Below, in pieces: positions 17,279 through 25,660 of a stretch of 64,000 bases of DNA. A program made the translations under genes and the position numbers. Origin of the DNA: Oscillatoriales cyanobacterium (lineage in GTDB: Bacteria > Cyanobacteriota > Cyanobacteriia > Cyanobacteriales > Microcoleaceae); NCBI GenBank assembly GCA_004294385.1, contig REAP01000012.1, positions 1-64,000 of the forward strand, written 5' to 3'. The notes beneath the pieces were generated by a model. The model saw only the letters and a program-made list of their open reading frames with translations. It did no database searches and had not been told where the DNA came from. How positions within the stretch are numbered: the stretch's first letter is position 1; the number at the start of each line of letters is the position of its first letter.

Positions 17279-18612
17279 TTTGACACTCCCCGGCGTGACC
17301 TAAAGGGGGATTCTTGGATCAATCAGTCAACTTGCTCATTGATGTCACCACCAACGAGTAGAGGTCGGTCTGTCCCCAAGCGTTAATTTCGGTGTGCCCC
17401 ACCGTATTTGAACTAATGCCAGCTTCCTTCAGTCCTTTCGCTAGAATATTCAAGGCTGCATTATGGTCGCGGTCTAACACCGTGCCACACAGGCAAATAT
17501 GAGTCCTAACTGAGAGCGATTTCTGAACACGATTTCCACAACTTGAACAATCTTGGGAAGTGTACTGAGGTGCAACAGCAACCACTGTTTTACCGTACAC
17601 TTTTCCAAAATATTCCAACCATTGGGCAAACTGTGACCATGCTGCATCGCTAATTGATTTAGCAAGTTTATGGTTCTTTACCATATTTCTCACTTGAAGA
17701 TTTTCGTAGGCTACGAAATCGTTAGATTTCACCACGTACAACGCCGTCTTAATGGCGAAGTCTTTACGTTGCCTACTGACTTTCAGGTGTTTTCTGCCTA
17801 ACTTATTGATTGCTTTCTTACGATTACTGGAACCTTTCTTTTTTCGAGAAACTCGTTTCTGCAACCGCTTTAAAGCTTTTTCACTTTTACGCAAATGTCG
17901 AGGATTTGGAACTGTTTCTCCTGCACTATCGGTATAAAAATGATTTAACCCCACATCTATGCCAATCATCTTCCCCGTAGGAACTATTTCTTCTGTTCGC
18001 TCTACATTAATACAGAACTGAGCGTAGTAACCGTCAGCGCGACGAATTACTCTGACTCGTTTGATTTCCTTGGGTGCATAGAAATGCAAATCTCTACTAC
18101 CTAGTAATCTGAAGGTTCCCGCAGCAAAACCATCTGTGAATGTTAGACATCTTTTGTCGGTGGAAAGCGCCCATCCTGATGTTTTGTATTCTACGGAATG
18201 AGTGTGTTTTTTGAATTGTGGATATCCCTTTTTCCCAGGCTTCTTAGCTTTACAATTAGAAAAGAAACGTTGAATAGCAAAAATTGCCCGTTCCGCTGAA
18301 GCTTGACGTGCCATTGAGTTAAGTTTTCGGGCCCATTCAAACTCCTTCGCCATGATGGCGCATTGTTTGTAGAGATCGACTAACTTAACTGCTTGATTGT
18401 CGATCCAATATCTGAGAGCTTTGTTTCGGACAAACTGAGCTGTGCGAATCATTTCATCTATGACCCGGTATTGCTGTGGTTTGCCTTTTAACTTAAACTC
18501 TAGTACAATCATGGCATAATTCTATCACTTTTACGATTAGGTGTTTCTATAAATCGATTATTTCAAGAATCTTTACACTCGAATTAAAGCCGTCCTATAA
18601 GGACGGGGCTTT
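17279..18612 (-). mobile_element. Second IS605/IS1341-type element carrying only tnpB
   Basis: Read on the minus strand, the left end has the near-palindrome AAAGCCCCGTCC / GGACGGCTTT (18587-18612). The right end closes with CACGCCGGGGAGTGTCAAA at 17279. There is no tnpA. Boundaries are approximate. It lies between nadA and the metallophosphoesterase gene. Confidence 0.7.
17319..18512 (-). CDS. tnpB: TnpB, RNA-guided endonuclease of IS605/IS1341 family (second type)
   Basis: This 397-aa TnpB is only distantly similar to the one at 12106. The RuvC residues are D186 (GIDVGL), E270 (AYENLQ) and the DRDHNAA motif at 347-353. The zinc finger has C322/C325 and C340/C342, with the unusual spacing CLC. 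Catalytic residues are intact. Its gene ends 38 bp before the right end of the element. The two elements share the end of the right-end sequence, but the proteins are of different subgroups. Confidence 0.9.
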   Translation of the reverse strand: MIVLEFKLKGKPQQYRVIDEMIRTAQFVRNKALRYWIDNQAVKLVDLYKQCAIMAKEFEWARKLNSMARQASAERAIFAIQRFFSNCKAKKPGKKGYPQFKKHTHSVEYKTSGWALSTDKRCLTFTDGFAAGTFRLLGSRDLHFYAPKEIKRVRVIRRADGYYAQFCINVERTEEIVPTGKMIGIDVGLNHFYTDSAGETVPNPRHLRKSEKALKRLQKRVSRKKKGSSNRKKAINKLGRKHLKVSRQRKDFAIKTALYVVKSNDFVAYENLQVRNMVKNHKLAKSISDAAWSQFAQWLEYFGKVYGKTVVAVAPQYTSQDCSSCGNRVQKSLSVRTHICLCGTVLDRDHNAALNILAKGLKEAGISSNTVGHTEINAWGQTDLYSLVVTSMSKLTD

Positions 18613-18765
18613 AGACCCATTTTTTGGGTAATTTTAATTCTAGTTGAATTCACCAAAAATAACTGGCAGTTCTGTTGAGCCAATCTAAAATCTAAAATTG
18701 CTTGGGGGAGAGCGCAAAAAACTGGTCGCTGTTTCCTATCCTGATAAGAGGGGTAGCGATCGCAC

Positions 18766-19692
18766 ATGAGAAACCAAATGAATCAGACTAAATCGATCAA
18801 AATTGCGGTTGTGGGGGATGTTCACGATCTGTGGGAACCGGAAGATGGCGAGGCCCTGAAGCATCTGGGTGCTGACTTGGTGCTGTTTGTGGGGGATTTT
18901 GGGAATGAGTCGGTGGAGGTGGTACGCGCGATCGCCCAATTGGACATTCCGAAAGCCGCGGTATTTGGAAACCATGACGCTTGGTACACCGCAACGGATT
19001 GGGGCCGAAGTAAGTGTCCCTACGATCGCCAATTAGAAAATCGAGTCAAACAGCAAATAGACTTAATGGGAGAAGCCCACGTCGGTTACGGGAAACGAGA
19101 TTTTCCCGAATTGGGCGTAACTGTGGTAGGAAGTCGCCCGTTTACTTGGGGTGGATCGGATTGGAAGTACAACGATTTTTACTCCGAGTGGTTTGGGGTA
19201 GAGAGTTTTGCAGAGTCGGCCAGACTGATTGCAGGGGCTGCTGCGGACGCGGACTGCGAAAATGTGATTTTTTTGGGTCACACAGGCCCGACAGGCTTGG
19301 GAGAGGCTCCGGGCGACCTCTGTGGGCGAGATTGGAAGCCTCTGGGAGGGGATTGGGGCGACCCAGATTTTGAAGAAGCGATCGACAAAACTCGTAATTC
19401 TGGGAAACACATACCTCTGGTAACTTTTGGTCATATGCACCATCAACTGCGGCACATCAAGCACGAGTTTCGGAAGTCAGTGGTGAGTGCTCAGGGCACG
19501 GTTTATTTGAATGCCGCCAGTGTACCGCGCATTGTGGAGAGAGAGTGCTCAAAACTGCGAAATTTCTCGATCGTGCGCCTGGAAACAGGAGTAGTATCTG
19601 AAGTCTCTCAGGTTTGGGTAGGTCAAGGTTTCGCTGTAGAAAGAGAAAAAATTCTTTATCGGCAAACTGAATCTGCAACTGCTTGTACTTAA
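18766..19692 (+). CDS. Metallophosphoesterase, TIGR04168 family
   Basis: This 308-aa calcineurin-like phosphoesterase has all metal-ligand blocks: VVGDVHD near residue 18, FVGDFGNE, FGNHDAW, FLGHTGPTG and TFGHMHHQL. TIGR04168 is a cyanobacteria/plant family of unknown substrate. Two in-frame ATGs lie close together (MRNQM). It is followed by tRNA-Ser and then the integrative element. Confidence 0.85.
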   Translation: MRNQMNQTKSIKIAVVGDVHDLWEPEDGEALKHLGADLVLFVGDFGNESVEVVRAIAQLDIPKAAVFGNHDAWYTATDWGRSKCPYDRQLENRVKQQIDLMGEAHVGYGKRDFPELGVTVVGSRPFTWGGSDWKYNDFYSEWFGVESFAESARLIAGAAADADCENVIFLGHTGPTGLGEAPGDLCGRDWKPLGGDWGDPDFEEAIDKTRNSGKHIPLVTFGHMHHQLRHIKHEFRKSVVSAQGTVYLNAASVPRIVERECSKLRNFSIVRLETGVVSEVSQVWVGQGFAVEREKILYRQTESATACT

Positions 19693-19726
19693 AGACAAGT
19701 GCTGGTATGATGAAATTTGTGCACCG

Positions 19727-19813
19727 GGAGAGGTGGCAGAGTGGTCTAATGCGCTCGACTTGAAATCGAGTGTGGCAGTGATGTCACCGTGGGTTCAAAT
19801 CCCACCCTCTCCG
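19727..19813 (+). tRNA. tRNA-Ser(UGA)
   Basis: The acceptor GGAGAGG pairs with CCTCTCC and the discriminator is G. The anticodon stem CTCGA/TCGAG encloses the loop CTTGAAA with anticodon TGA. A long variable arm of the class II type is present, with T-arm GGGTTCAAATCCC. It is 87 nt and CCA is not encoded. Its last 20 bases lie in the 60-bp repeat that bounds the integrative element, so this is the integration target and the gene stays intact. Confidence 0.95.
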
Positions 19814-19853
19814 TCCTTTTTCTGTATTTTCGATCAAGGGTTGTGGGTTGATT
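19794..19853. other. attL: 60-bp direct repeat overlapping tRNA-Ser
   Basis: The 60 bases from TTCAAATCCC (T-arm of the tRNA) to GGGTTGATT are identical to 28665-28724. The copy covers the last 20 bases of the tRNA and 40 bases beyond it. Confidence 0.9.
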
Positions 19854-19891
19854 CTATAGTCAGAAAATACTTTTTCCGCTCAAATTTCGCG

Positions 19892-20164
19892 CTAATGGTT
19901 TTCTAGTATTTCCAAAACTGCTTCCATATCCACCAAATCAGCCCTAGATTTTTTGCGCTGAGCTTTGAGTTGGTTGAGTAAGTCAGCGGCCTCTGGAAAT
20001 TCTGCGACTGCCAGAGCTGAGTTTTTAATTTCAGTGCGATCGGGTGTCACGGTCGCAAGTTCTTCCTTCAGATTCTGAACTTCCAAATCTAAATCGCCAT
20101 TGCGCTCGTGAAGTTGCAGCAATTCCTTGTCCTGGTCTGCAAGTTGCCTGTTAGCCACCCTCAA
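19892..20164 (-). CDS. Element-encoded coiled-coil protein, likely the 3' part of a frameshifted gene
   Basis: These 90 residues are strongly helical: RQLADQDKELLQLHERNGDLDLEVQNLKEELATV, then AADLLNQLKAQRKKSRADLVDMEAVLEILEN. The frame is open upstream beyond its first start codon and overlaps the end of the RHH-like frame (20197). The coiled coil could therefore continue the VLERLAAVEERLGK helix of that protein after a one-base shift. Function unknown; it is the last gene before attL. Confidence 0.5.
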   Translation of the reverse strand: MRVANRQLADQDKELLQLHERNGDLDLEVQNLKEELATVTPDRTEIKNSALAVAEFPEAADLLNQLKAQRKKSRADLVDMEAVLEILENH

Positions 20165-20196
20165 TTCCTGCCTGAGCGATTCATCGTTGCTGTCGC

Positions 20197-20517
20197 TCAG
20201 GCACTCAATTTTCCCAGACGTTCCTCGACAGCAGCCAACCGTTCAAGTACCGGGTCAACACTAGCAGCCACCAACTTGTCTACACTTTGCGAGGTAATTG
20301 TAGACATTGTAGACATGACACTCGGACTGCTTGGTGTATACAAATCTACTGATGGTGTAGACACAGGATTACCGCTCGTTGTATACACTTTTTCATTAGC
20401 GTTTACTCCTGAGACTTCCTTGAGAATGCGTTGTGCAGCTTGATTAATCGACTCACCATCTAGCTTCTGAGATTCTATCCAGTTCAGGAAGTCACCAGAA
20501 ACTCTGACATTATTTGT
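20197..20517 (-). pseudogene. RHH-like DNA-binding protein, no proper start codon, probably frameshifted
   Basis: The open frame after the TAG at 20518-20520 reads NVRVSGDFLNWIESQKLDGE, then SINQAAQRILKEVSG. This looks like a ribbon-helix-helix antitoxin or partition-type DNA-binding domain. A Thr/Ser-rich linker and a helix PVLERLAAVEERLGKLSA follow. No ATG, GTG or TTG precedes the RHH part in frame; an ATG two bases out of frame (MGYCRQI...) lies just upstream. The linker region is itself full of TGTATACA-type octamers. It is a decayed gene, a sequencing error or a programmed-frameshift case. Confidence 0.5.
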
Positions 20518-20641
20518 CTACAATAACCCATGATTGTATACACTGTCAACATTTTGTATACAAGATTTGTAGACAGCTTTTGTAGACAACGACTCACCAC
20601 TGTATACACTGTCAACATTTTGTATACAAGTTTTGTAGACA
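20277..20641. promoter_or_regulatory. Array of 14 TGTATACA / TGTAGACA / TGTCTACA octamers (iteron, operator or centromere candidate)
   Basis: Octamers start at 20277, 20299, 20308, 20335, 20356, 20380, 20515, 20535, 20555, 20568, 20581, 20601, 20621 and 20634. The last eight are spaced 20, 20, 13, 13, 20, 20 and 13 bp and form two copies of a longer block (TGTATACACTGTCAACATTT and so on). Regular palindromic octamers of this kind are typical of iterons or partition operators bound by small dimeric proteins. It lies between the RHH-like gene and the primase. Confidence 0.8.
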
Positions 20642-20667
20642 CAGAAAATCCCCCAAGGTCGGGGGAT
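20642..20667 (-). terminator. Rho-independent terminator of the primase gene
   Basis: On the minus strand ATCCCCC(GACCTT)GGGGGAT is followed at once by TTTCTG, 33 bp after the primase stop. Stem of 7 bp, GC-rich. Confidence 0.75.
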
Positions 20668-20699
20668 AAAAGTATCAGTCGTTAGTCCTTGGTCATTGC

Positions 20700-23600
20700 C
20701 TAGTCAGGAATCGCCCTTAAGTCTTGTGAGTTAAGCCATGTGGTAAAACTGCCATCGGGCTTGAGGCAAGCAACCTCACCATATTTATCAACTTCATCAA
20801 CCACAAGGTCAAGCTTCCCGTACTGTGCTACGCAATTGGCGTTGTCACCCACATAGCGGACTCGCACACCTTTTTTGAGGGTTACGCGCTTGGGCTGTGT
20901 CGGTGGTGTTGGCTGTTCCGGCTGAGGTTGGGTTAGTATTTCTGCCAGTTTTTGCCGTTCATCATCGGTGAGTTTTGAGAGTAAATTGCAAATTTCTAAA
21001 ATAGTTGGAGAAACTGCGTTGGCTGCGTTGGCATCGCTCTCTGTAAGGGTTTGTGCGTTGGCAAGTGCGTTGGCAAGTGCGTTGGCAGTTTTATTTGCCA
21101 ACGCACTTGCCAAGCCTGTAACTTTCTCTGTGTTTACTGCCAACGCAGCCAACGCAGTTTTTGCACTTTTTTCAGATTGTTGTAAAAATCCTATCCCAGA
21201 CAGATAACTTTGTCCTCGACGGTCGGAATCGGTACGCCCTTCATCACGCTGTTTCTGAAGTTTGGGGAAAATCTCGCACAACCTTGCGTACACCTGGTTT
21301 ACAGCCTTCACGGGGGTATCATATCGGTTTGGCAGGTCATTCCAAACCAGTTTCTTTTTATCCTCGTTGCCCTCAATCTCTAAAATCCCTACTTCCTGAT
21401 ACCACTCCTGCAAATGTTCCCAAAGGTCTTTTACATAAATACGTCCGCCGGACTGAACCTCAATCCCTGAATCCCTGACAAACTGCCACAGGTGCTGAGA
21501 CTTTTCCTGAGCTTCCCGTAGAGCTGCGTCACTGGAACCGTAATTAATCCCTTGAGTCAGCAGCAACGGTATCCGCTCCAGCATCCTGTTAAGCAGCGCC
21601 GGTGCAATCCGTTCCAAAATAAAGTCTGGGTTTTCCTTGAACCGAGGGTCTGCCTCTAATTCACCCTTACCGGAATCAGCTCCAACCACGTAGGTTTTCT
21701 TAAAACTGAGAATGCAGTATCGGCTGCGGATAGCTTCTGCGTCACTACTGATACTTGGCAGGACATTGCAGTTAGCAAGGAATATAGCCTCTGGCTTGTA
21801 TGGATACTCGCCACGTCCCTTATGTTCAATAGTCAACTCGTCCCCAGTGATGAACTGCTTGAGACTTTGCAGCTTATCAAGTTTCACCGCGTCCGCATTC
21901 TCACTAGACCAGTTGCACAAAGAATTCTCCAGACCAGCGAGGGGAAACTTTCTCCCACTGTCATAGACCTGAAAGTCCTTTAAACTTTTTCCCGTGACAC
22001 CACGTCCCAACACAGCCACCAAAGCAGTCCGCAAAGTATCCTTGCCGTTGCTACCATCGCCGTGACAAAGCAGTCCCTTCACCCGTGACATCTTCAAACG
22101 AGCTAGCGGTAGACACAGTGCAGCAGCGATTGTCCTGAGAAAAATCTCTCGTTGCTGTGGCTCAAGACACTCTAAAAGGCGATCGCAATCTGTGGCATCA
22201 ATATCAGGGTCATATTTACCACCGATGTATGTGTAGACCTGTTTTGGGTCATGGGGGGTAATCGTGTGTGAGCCGTCAGAGTTGATTTTCAGCACCCCGT
22301 TAGAGCAATTCAATCCCGGCGGGTTCACCGCCTCAATGTCTACAGCCAAACCTAAGACCATCCAGTCATAGACCTGATTGACACTGCCAGAGTTAGCTCG
22401 GTTGCAACGATACAAACCTTTGACGTTCTCAGAATGGGTGCTGAGCCAATCACGGATACGTCGTTTTTCCGAAGGTTCCGACCGCAGTTGGTAATAACCG
22501 TCAGTGAATCGATAAATTTGACCCGCAATCGATACCCAATGACCGTCAGAATACAGTGCAGATTCAGCTTTTTGGACGTAGTTAAGCTCTGGAGTTGGCG
22601 CTGTGTCTGGGATGTAGTCATTAGAACTACAATTAGACGACAAACGTACTACATCTTCTCGCGTATGCGCGTGAGAGGTAAGAGAATTTTCTTGTATTTC
22701 TTCCATTGCAGCGTTGTGAATTTCCGCTTCTAATCGGCAAATAAACTCTTCAATGTCCATGTTTTCCAAAATCTCTCGGATATCCCCTTTGTCTGGGATA
22801 TCGGGGTAAATGGCAACCGGGTCAATGACTATGCAAGGGAATTGAAGGTGGTCACAGATTGATTGAACCTGAGCGCCTTTCTTGATTCCCGTAGCGTCGT
22901 TGTCCCGTAGTTTCAAGAGCGTGATGTTTTTCCCTGTTGCCCGCAGCGCTTCCACAGCTCTGGTGATTTCGGCATCATTCCAGTTAGACCCCTGTAGCGT
23001 TAGACCCGCGATACCGTGAGACCTTGCAAGTTCTACATTTGGCTCACCCTCAAGCATCAGAACTGCAACAGGTTTATCGTCTGGTATGCCCTTCAGTGTC
23101 TCGACTACTTCCTCAATGCGGTAGGCAGGCCAAGGTAAATCACCTTTAGTCCATAACCGTTTACCGTCATCGGCAATGCGAGTCTGACGGTAGGTTTTAT
23201 CTCGTCCCTTTGGCAGGGTCAGGTCTATCCATTGGTACCGAAAGACCTCCTGTGAAGGACTGTAAGCGTAGGTGACTTGCTCTGCTTCAGCAGGTACTTT
23301 GTCTGGGATGTATTGAGGTTTGTGAGGTTCAGGTCCGTATTGTGGCGCTAGTAGTCTTAGGAGCTTCAGTCCAGTCGGTATTGGAATCTGTACCGACTGT
23401 TTGCTGACGCTCTTGACTGCTACCACCTTCTTTTGTGGTTTCTGTTTTTCCTTCTCTGCCTCACGTTCTGCCAATACTTCAGCCCAAGGTTTGATGGCCT
23501 CACGGATATCTGTGGTGGCACAGTCGGATGTAAAGCAGTGGTACTTCCCGGTTTTACTCACAACACTTAGGTTGCGTCCGCTACACACCGGGCAAATGTA

Positions 23601-23732
23601 CTTATTCTTTCCTTTACCTGGTTGTAGCTTGTCCAGATGGTCACGGATATCAAAAGAGCCCGTGTTCAGTTGGCTGGAAATTTCTGAGGAATCGGATGCA
23701 GAATTTGACCCTGTGGGGTAAGATGTAGTCAT
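20700..23732 (-). CDS. Element replication protein: zinc-finger / TOPRIM-like / D5_N-SF3 primase-helicase
   Basis: This 1010-aa protein starts at 23732 (GGAGG about 10 bp upstream). Its CHC2-like zinc finger is C47, C50, H65/C66, C71. A TOPRIM/DUF3854-like segment follows (VLMLEGEPNVELARSHGIAGLTLQGS, KLRDNDATG), then a D5_N region. The SF3 helicase has Walker A GDGSNGKDT near 557-565 and a sensor region PEAIFLANCNVLP. The C-terminal part contains an Ala/Asn repeat (NALANALANA) and a final small domain (VRYVGDNANCVAQYGKLDLVVDEVD). Proteins of this build initiate replication of phages, satellites and plasmids; it probably replicates the excised element. Confidence 0.85.
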   Translation of the reverse strand: MTTSYPTGSNSASDSSEISSQLNTGSFDIRDHLDKLQPGKGKNKYICPVCSGRNLSVVSKTGKYHCFTSDCATTDIREAIKPWAEVLAEREAEKEKQKPQKKVVAVKSVSKQSVQIPIPTGLKLLRLLAPQYGPEPHKPQYIPDKVPAEAEQVTYAYSPSQEVFRYQWIDLTLPKGRDKTYRQTRIADDGKRLWTKGDLPWPAYRIEEVVETLKGIPDDKPVAVLMLEGEPNVELARSHGIAGLTLQGSNWNDAEITRAVEALRATGKNITLLKLRDNDATGIKKGAQVQSICDHLQFPCIVIDPVAIYPDIPDKGDIREILENMDIEEFICRLEAEIHNAAMEEIQENSLTSHAHTREDVVRLSSNCSSNDYIPDTAPTPELNYVQKAESALYSDGHWVSIAGQIYRFTDGYYQLRSEPSEKRRIRDWLSTHSENVKGLYRCNRANSGSVNQVYDWMVLGLAVDIEAVNPPGLNCSNGVLKINSDGSHTITPHDPKQVYTYIGGKYDPDIDATDCDRLLECLEPQQREIFLRTIAAALCLPLARLKMSRVKGLLCHGDGSNGKDTLRTALVAVLGRGVTGKSLKDFQVYDSGRKFPLAGLENSLCNWSSENADAVKLDKLQSLKQFITGDELTIEHKGRGEYPYKPEAIFLANCNVLPSISSDAEAIRSRYCILSFKKTYVVGADSGKGELEADPRFKENPDFILERIAPALLNRMLERIPLLLTQGINYGSSDAALREAQEKSQHLWQFVRDSGIEVQSGGRIYVKDLWEHLQEWYQEVGILEIEGNEDKKKLVWNDLPNRYDTPVKAVNQVYARLCEIFPKLQKQRDEGRTDSDRRGQSYLSGIGFLQQSEKSAKTALAALAVNTEKVTGLASALANKTANALANALANAQTLTESDANAANAVSPTILEICNLLSKLTDDERQKLAEILTQPQPEQPTPPTQPKRVTLKKGVRVRYVGDNANCVAQYGKLDLVVDEVDKYGEVACLKPDGSFTTWLNSQDLRAIPD

Positions 23733-23783
23733 GAGTTTTGAGCCTCCAAGGGCTAACCCAAAGACCGCTGTACCCAGTTCCAA

Positions 23784-24356
23784 TTGAATGCAGCGGTTTT
23801 TTGGTGTTTACTTTTTTGAAAATTTAGAGCGCACAAAGTGTGGAACCGCCTTTATCGCCATGCAAAACAGCGCATCACAATACGTTTTGTATGGATAAAA
23901 GCCAGTCATCCTCGCACGAATGAGAGTCCAGCTTAATTGAAAAATTGGTGTGTCGTATGCACGTGTAGTCTTGTCACCGAACTACCTGTTACGTGGCTCT
24001 GTTACACCACCGCTCTTAGCAACCTACCTTGAAGGAATTCCCGAATTCATTCGTCACCGACCGCAACAAACCCGTCTACTCTTTTGCCTTCAAAACATTT
24101 CATGGGCTGCCTGCCAGATTAGCCTCAATCGCTTGAGGTTACGCCTCCACCAATCGCCTTTTAGGTCTTACAGATAACCTGGTAGCTAACCACCCCGAAG
24201 GGAGCCAGGACCGTTTTACTTGATTCAATTCTACGACTTGCCCGACCGCAACTGGCAACCACTGCGTTAAATTTTGGCGTCGGACGTTCCAATAATTTTC
24301 GCAATTACCCAAGAATCTTCGTAAGAACGCCCGCCACTCAAAATTTTTGCCAGTTG
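23784..24356. other. 573-bp gap inside the element without a convincing gene
   Basis: No frame has a ribosome site or a recognisable product; a 75-codon frame at 23950-24177 (+) looks random. The minus strand contains CCTCAA-GCGA-TTGAGG (24123-24138), a 6-bp stem closed by a GNRA-type loop, and other short complementary segments. It could hold a structured RNA or leader upstream of the primase gene. Confidence 0.4.
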
Positions 24357-24623
24357 CTATTTTGTGTCACTGTAATTGCGAGGGTAGGGCAGTTGAACAA
24401 CAGAATCATATTCAGGATGGGGAAAATCTGAGGCAAGATACAAATACATAGAATCAGGAAGACGTCCGCCACTAGCATTCATATAATCCACTACTTCCAA
24501 AATCTGAGACACGTAAGCAGCAGGTATACGCACTAACTTCGTTTTACCGGAGTTGTACCACTTGCAAGGGCGACCCGCACCAGAACGCAAACCACCTCTT
24601 TTTTGTGTTTTACTTTTTGCCAT
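24357..24623 (-). CDS. Small basic element protein, possibly DNA-binding
   Basis: This 88-aa protein starts MAKSKTQKRGGLRSGAGRPCKW, followed by GKTKLVRIPAAYVSQILEVVDYMN. The RSGAGRP...W start and the VRIPAAYVSQIL helix recall small ribbon-helix-helix-like proteins common in cyanobacterial accessory DNA. An alternative start lies five codons upstream. It is alone between two noncoding stretches, the one on its 5' side rich in hairpins. Function unknown. Confidence 0.6.
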   Translation of the reverse strand: MAKSKTQKRGGLRSGAGRPCKWYNSGKTKLVRIPAAYVSQILEVVDYMNASGGRLPDSMYLYLASDFPHPEYDSVVQLPYPRNYSDTK

Positions 24624-24738
24624 AATTTCGCTACACAATCAAATTTTCAATCAATTAAGTTACACCTTCAAAATTCTCTGTATCTACCTACCTCCAACAC
24701 TTCTAACTTACTACTTTTCATTTATTTCTCTTAGTTAT

Positions 24739-24831
24739 ACCGGGTATTACTCAACCCGGTTGCCTGCGGCGCCTAAAATTCTAAATGTCGCGGCTGGGGG
24801 GGCGGGCCATAACCCGGCTCCCCCCCCAGCC
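24739..24831. other. Two GC-rich hairpins at the end of the small-protein operon
   Basis: ACCGGGT(ATTACTCA)ACCCGGT at 24739-24760 is followed by GGCTGGGGGGGCGGG(CCATAA)CCCG(GCT)CCCCCCCAGCC at 24792-24831. The second begins 9 bp after the operon's last stop (24840, minus strand). It may be a terminator without a T-run, or a replication or packaging signal. An AT-rich gap surrounds them. Confidence 0.6.
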
Positions 24832-24839
24832 CACGTTTT

Positions 24840-25403
24840 TCATCCATTATCCTCCTTTTTGTTGATTAAATGTTCATACTCAGCCTCAGCAGCCTTGTAC
24901 TTAGCACTACCACCTTTAGACACGCCCCACACCTCAAGGATGATTTTCGCTTTGCCGTACCCCTTAGCCTGCAATTGCAGAATCCGTTCTAATCGTTCTG
25001 AATCATCGTTCTGAGCTAGTTGCCCTGAACGTTCAGAACTCAAACCATCGTCATCACTACAAGTCAGTGCTAGAGCGCGTTCGAGGTGTTCAACAGCTTC
25101 TGAACCGACATTCAAGATAGATTCAGCCTCTATCCGTCTCTGTTGCTCAGATATGTAAGCAGATGTTGCTAGTTCATCCACAGTGTCAGCCACGATAACG
25201 GCTTCCTTCATTGCTTCAAACTCTTGGGCTTGACTGAGCTTAAGGGCAACTCTGCGGGCTTCAAAGCAGCAAGCAAAACTCCCTATCAAAGCTAAGCCTG
25301 TGGTCATGTTGTGCAAAGGGATTTTACGGCTGAGGATGAACGGTGGTGCTAGCCAGAGGATGAATCCTGAGCAGGTTAAAGCAGAGATTTTCATGACCGA
25401 CAT
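24840..25403 (-). CDS. Element protein with two N-terminal hydrophobic segments, unknown
   Basis: In this 187-aa protein, residues 3-22 (VMKISALTCSGFILWLAPPF) and about 33-48 are hydrophobic. The rest is charged and helical (EAMKEAVIVADTVDELATSAY, then DDSERLERILQLQAKGYGKAKIILEVWGVSKGGSAKYK, which has an HTH-like look). It overlaps the start-side gene at 25391 by 13 bp, so it is translated from the same mRNA. No family recognised. Confidence 0.65.
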   Translation of the reverse strand: MSVMKISALTCSGFILWLAPPFILSRKIPLHNMTTGLALIGSFACCFEARRVALKLSQAQEFEAMKEAVIVADTVDELATSAYISEQQRRIEAESILNVGSEAVEHLERALALTCSDDDGLSSERSGQLAQNDDSERLERILQLQAKGYGKAKIILEVWGVSKGGSAKYKAAEAEYEHLINKKEDNG

Positions 25404-25660
25404 AGCATCACCCCCAAACCAACTACAGATGCAGCCAGCCCTGAAACCAATACACCCTGCAAAGTCAGGATATCGACTCTAAGCCTGAGAACTAGCCAGT
25501 CATCCAGCATCCAACTCAGCATCCAGAGTAAAGCAAAAACCACGTACACGGCTCGGACTAGGGCTAGAGCTTGTGGATGCAGCGACGCTATCCAGCATAG
25601 GAAGCTGGAGGCAATCGCAAGCATCAAGAAATCGTTGATAAGTGCGATCGCCTTTGTCAT
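25391..25660 (-). CDS. Small membrane protein of the element
   Basis: This 89-aa protein has three predicted membrane helices: FLMLAIASSFLCWIASL, LVRAVYVVFALLWMLSW, and LQGVLVSGLAASVVGLGVML. It overlaps the upstream gene by 4 bp (25657-25660) and the downstream gene by 13 bp, indicating translational coupling. The family is unknown; small membrane proteins in such an operon could form a pore, a coat or a signalling unit. Confidence 0.65.
   Translation of the reverse strand: MTKAIALINDFLMLAIASSFLCWIASLHPQALALVRAVYVVFALLWMLSWMLDDWLVLRLRVDILTLQGVLVSGLAASVVGLGVMLCRS

Noticed and set aside
17238..17322. ATG at 17322 as the nadA start
   Set aside because: The extra 28 codons coincide with the IS right end and have no counterpart in NadA proteins.
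23950..24177. 75-codon plus-strand frame inside the element
   Set aside because: All other element genes are on the minus strand, it has no ribosome site, and its composition looks random.
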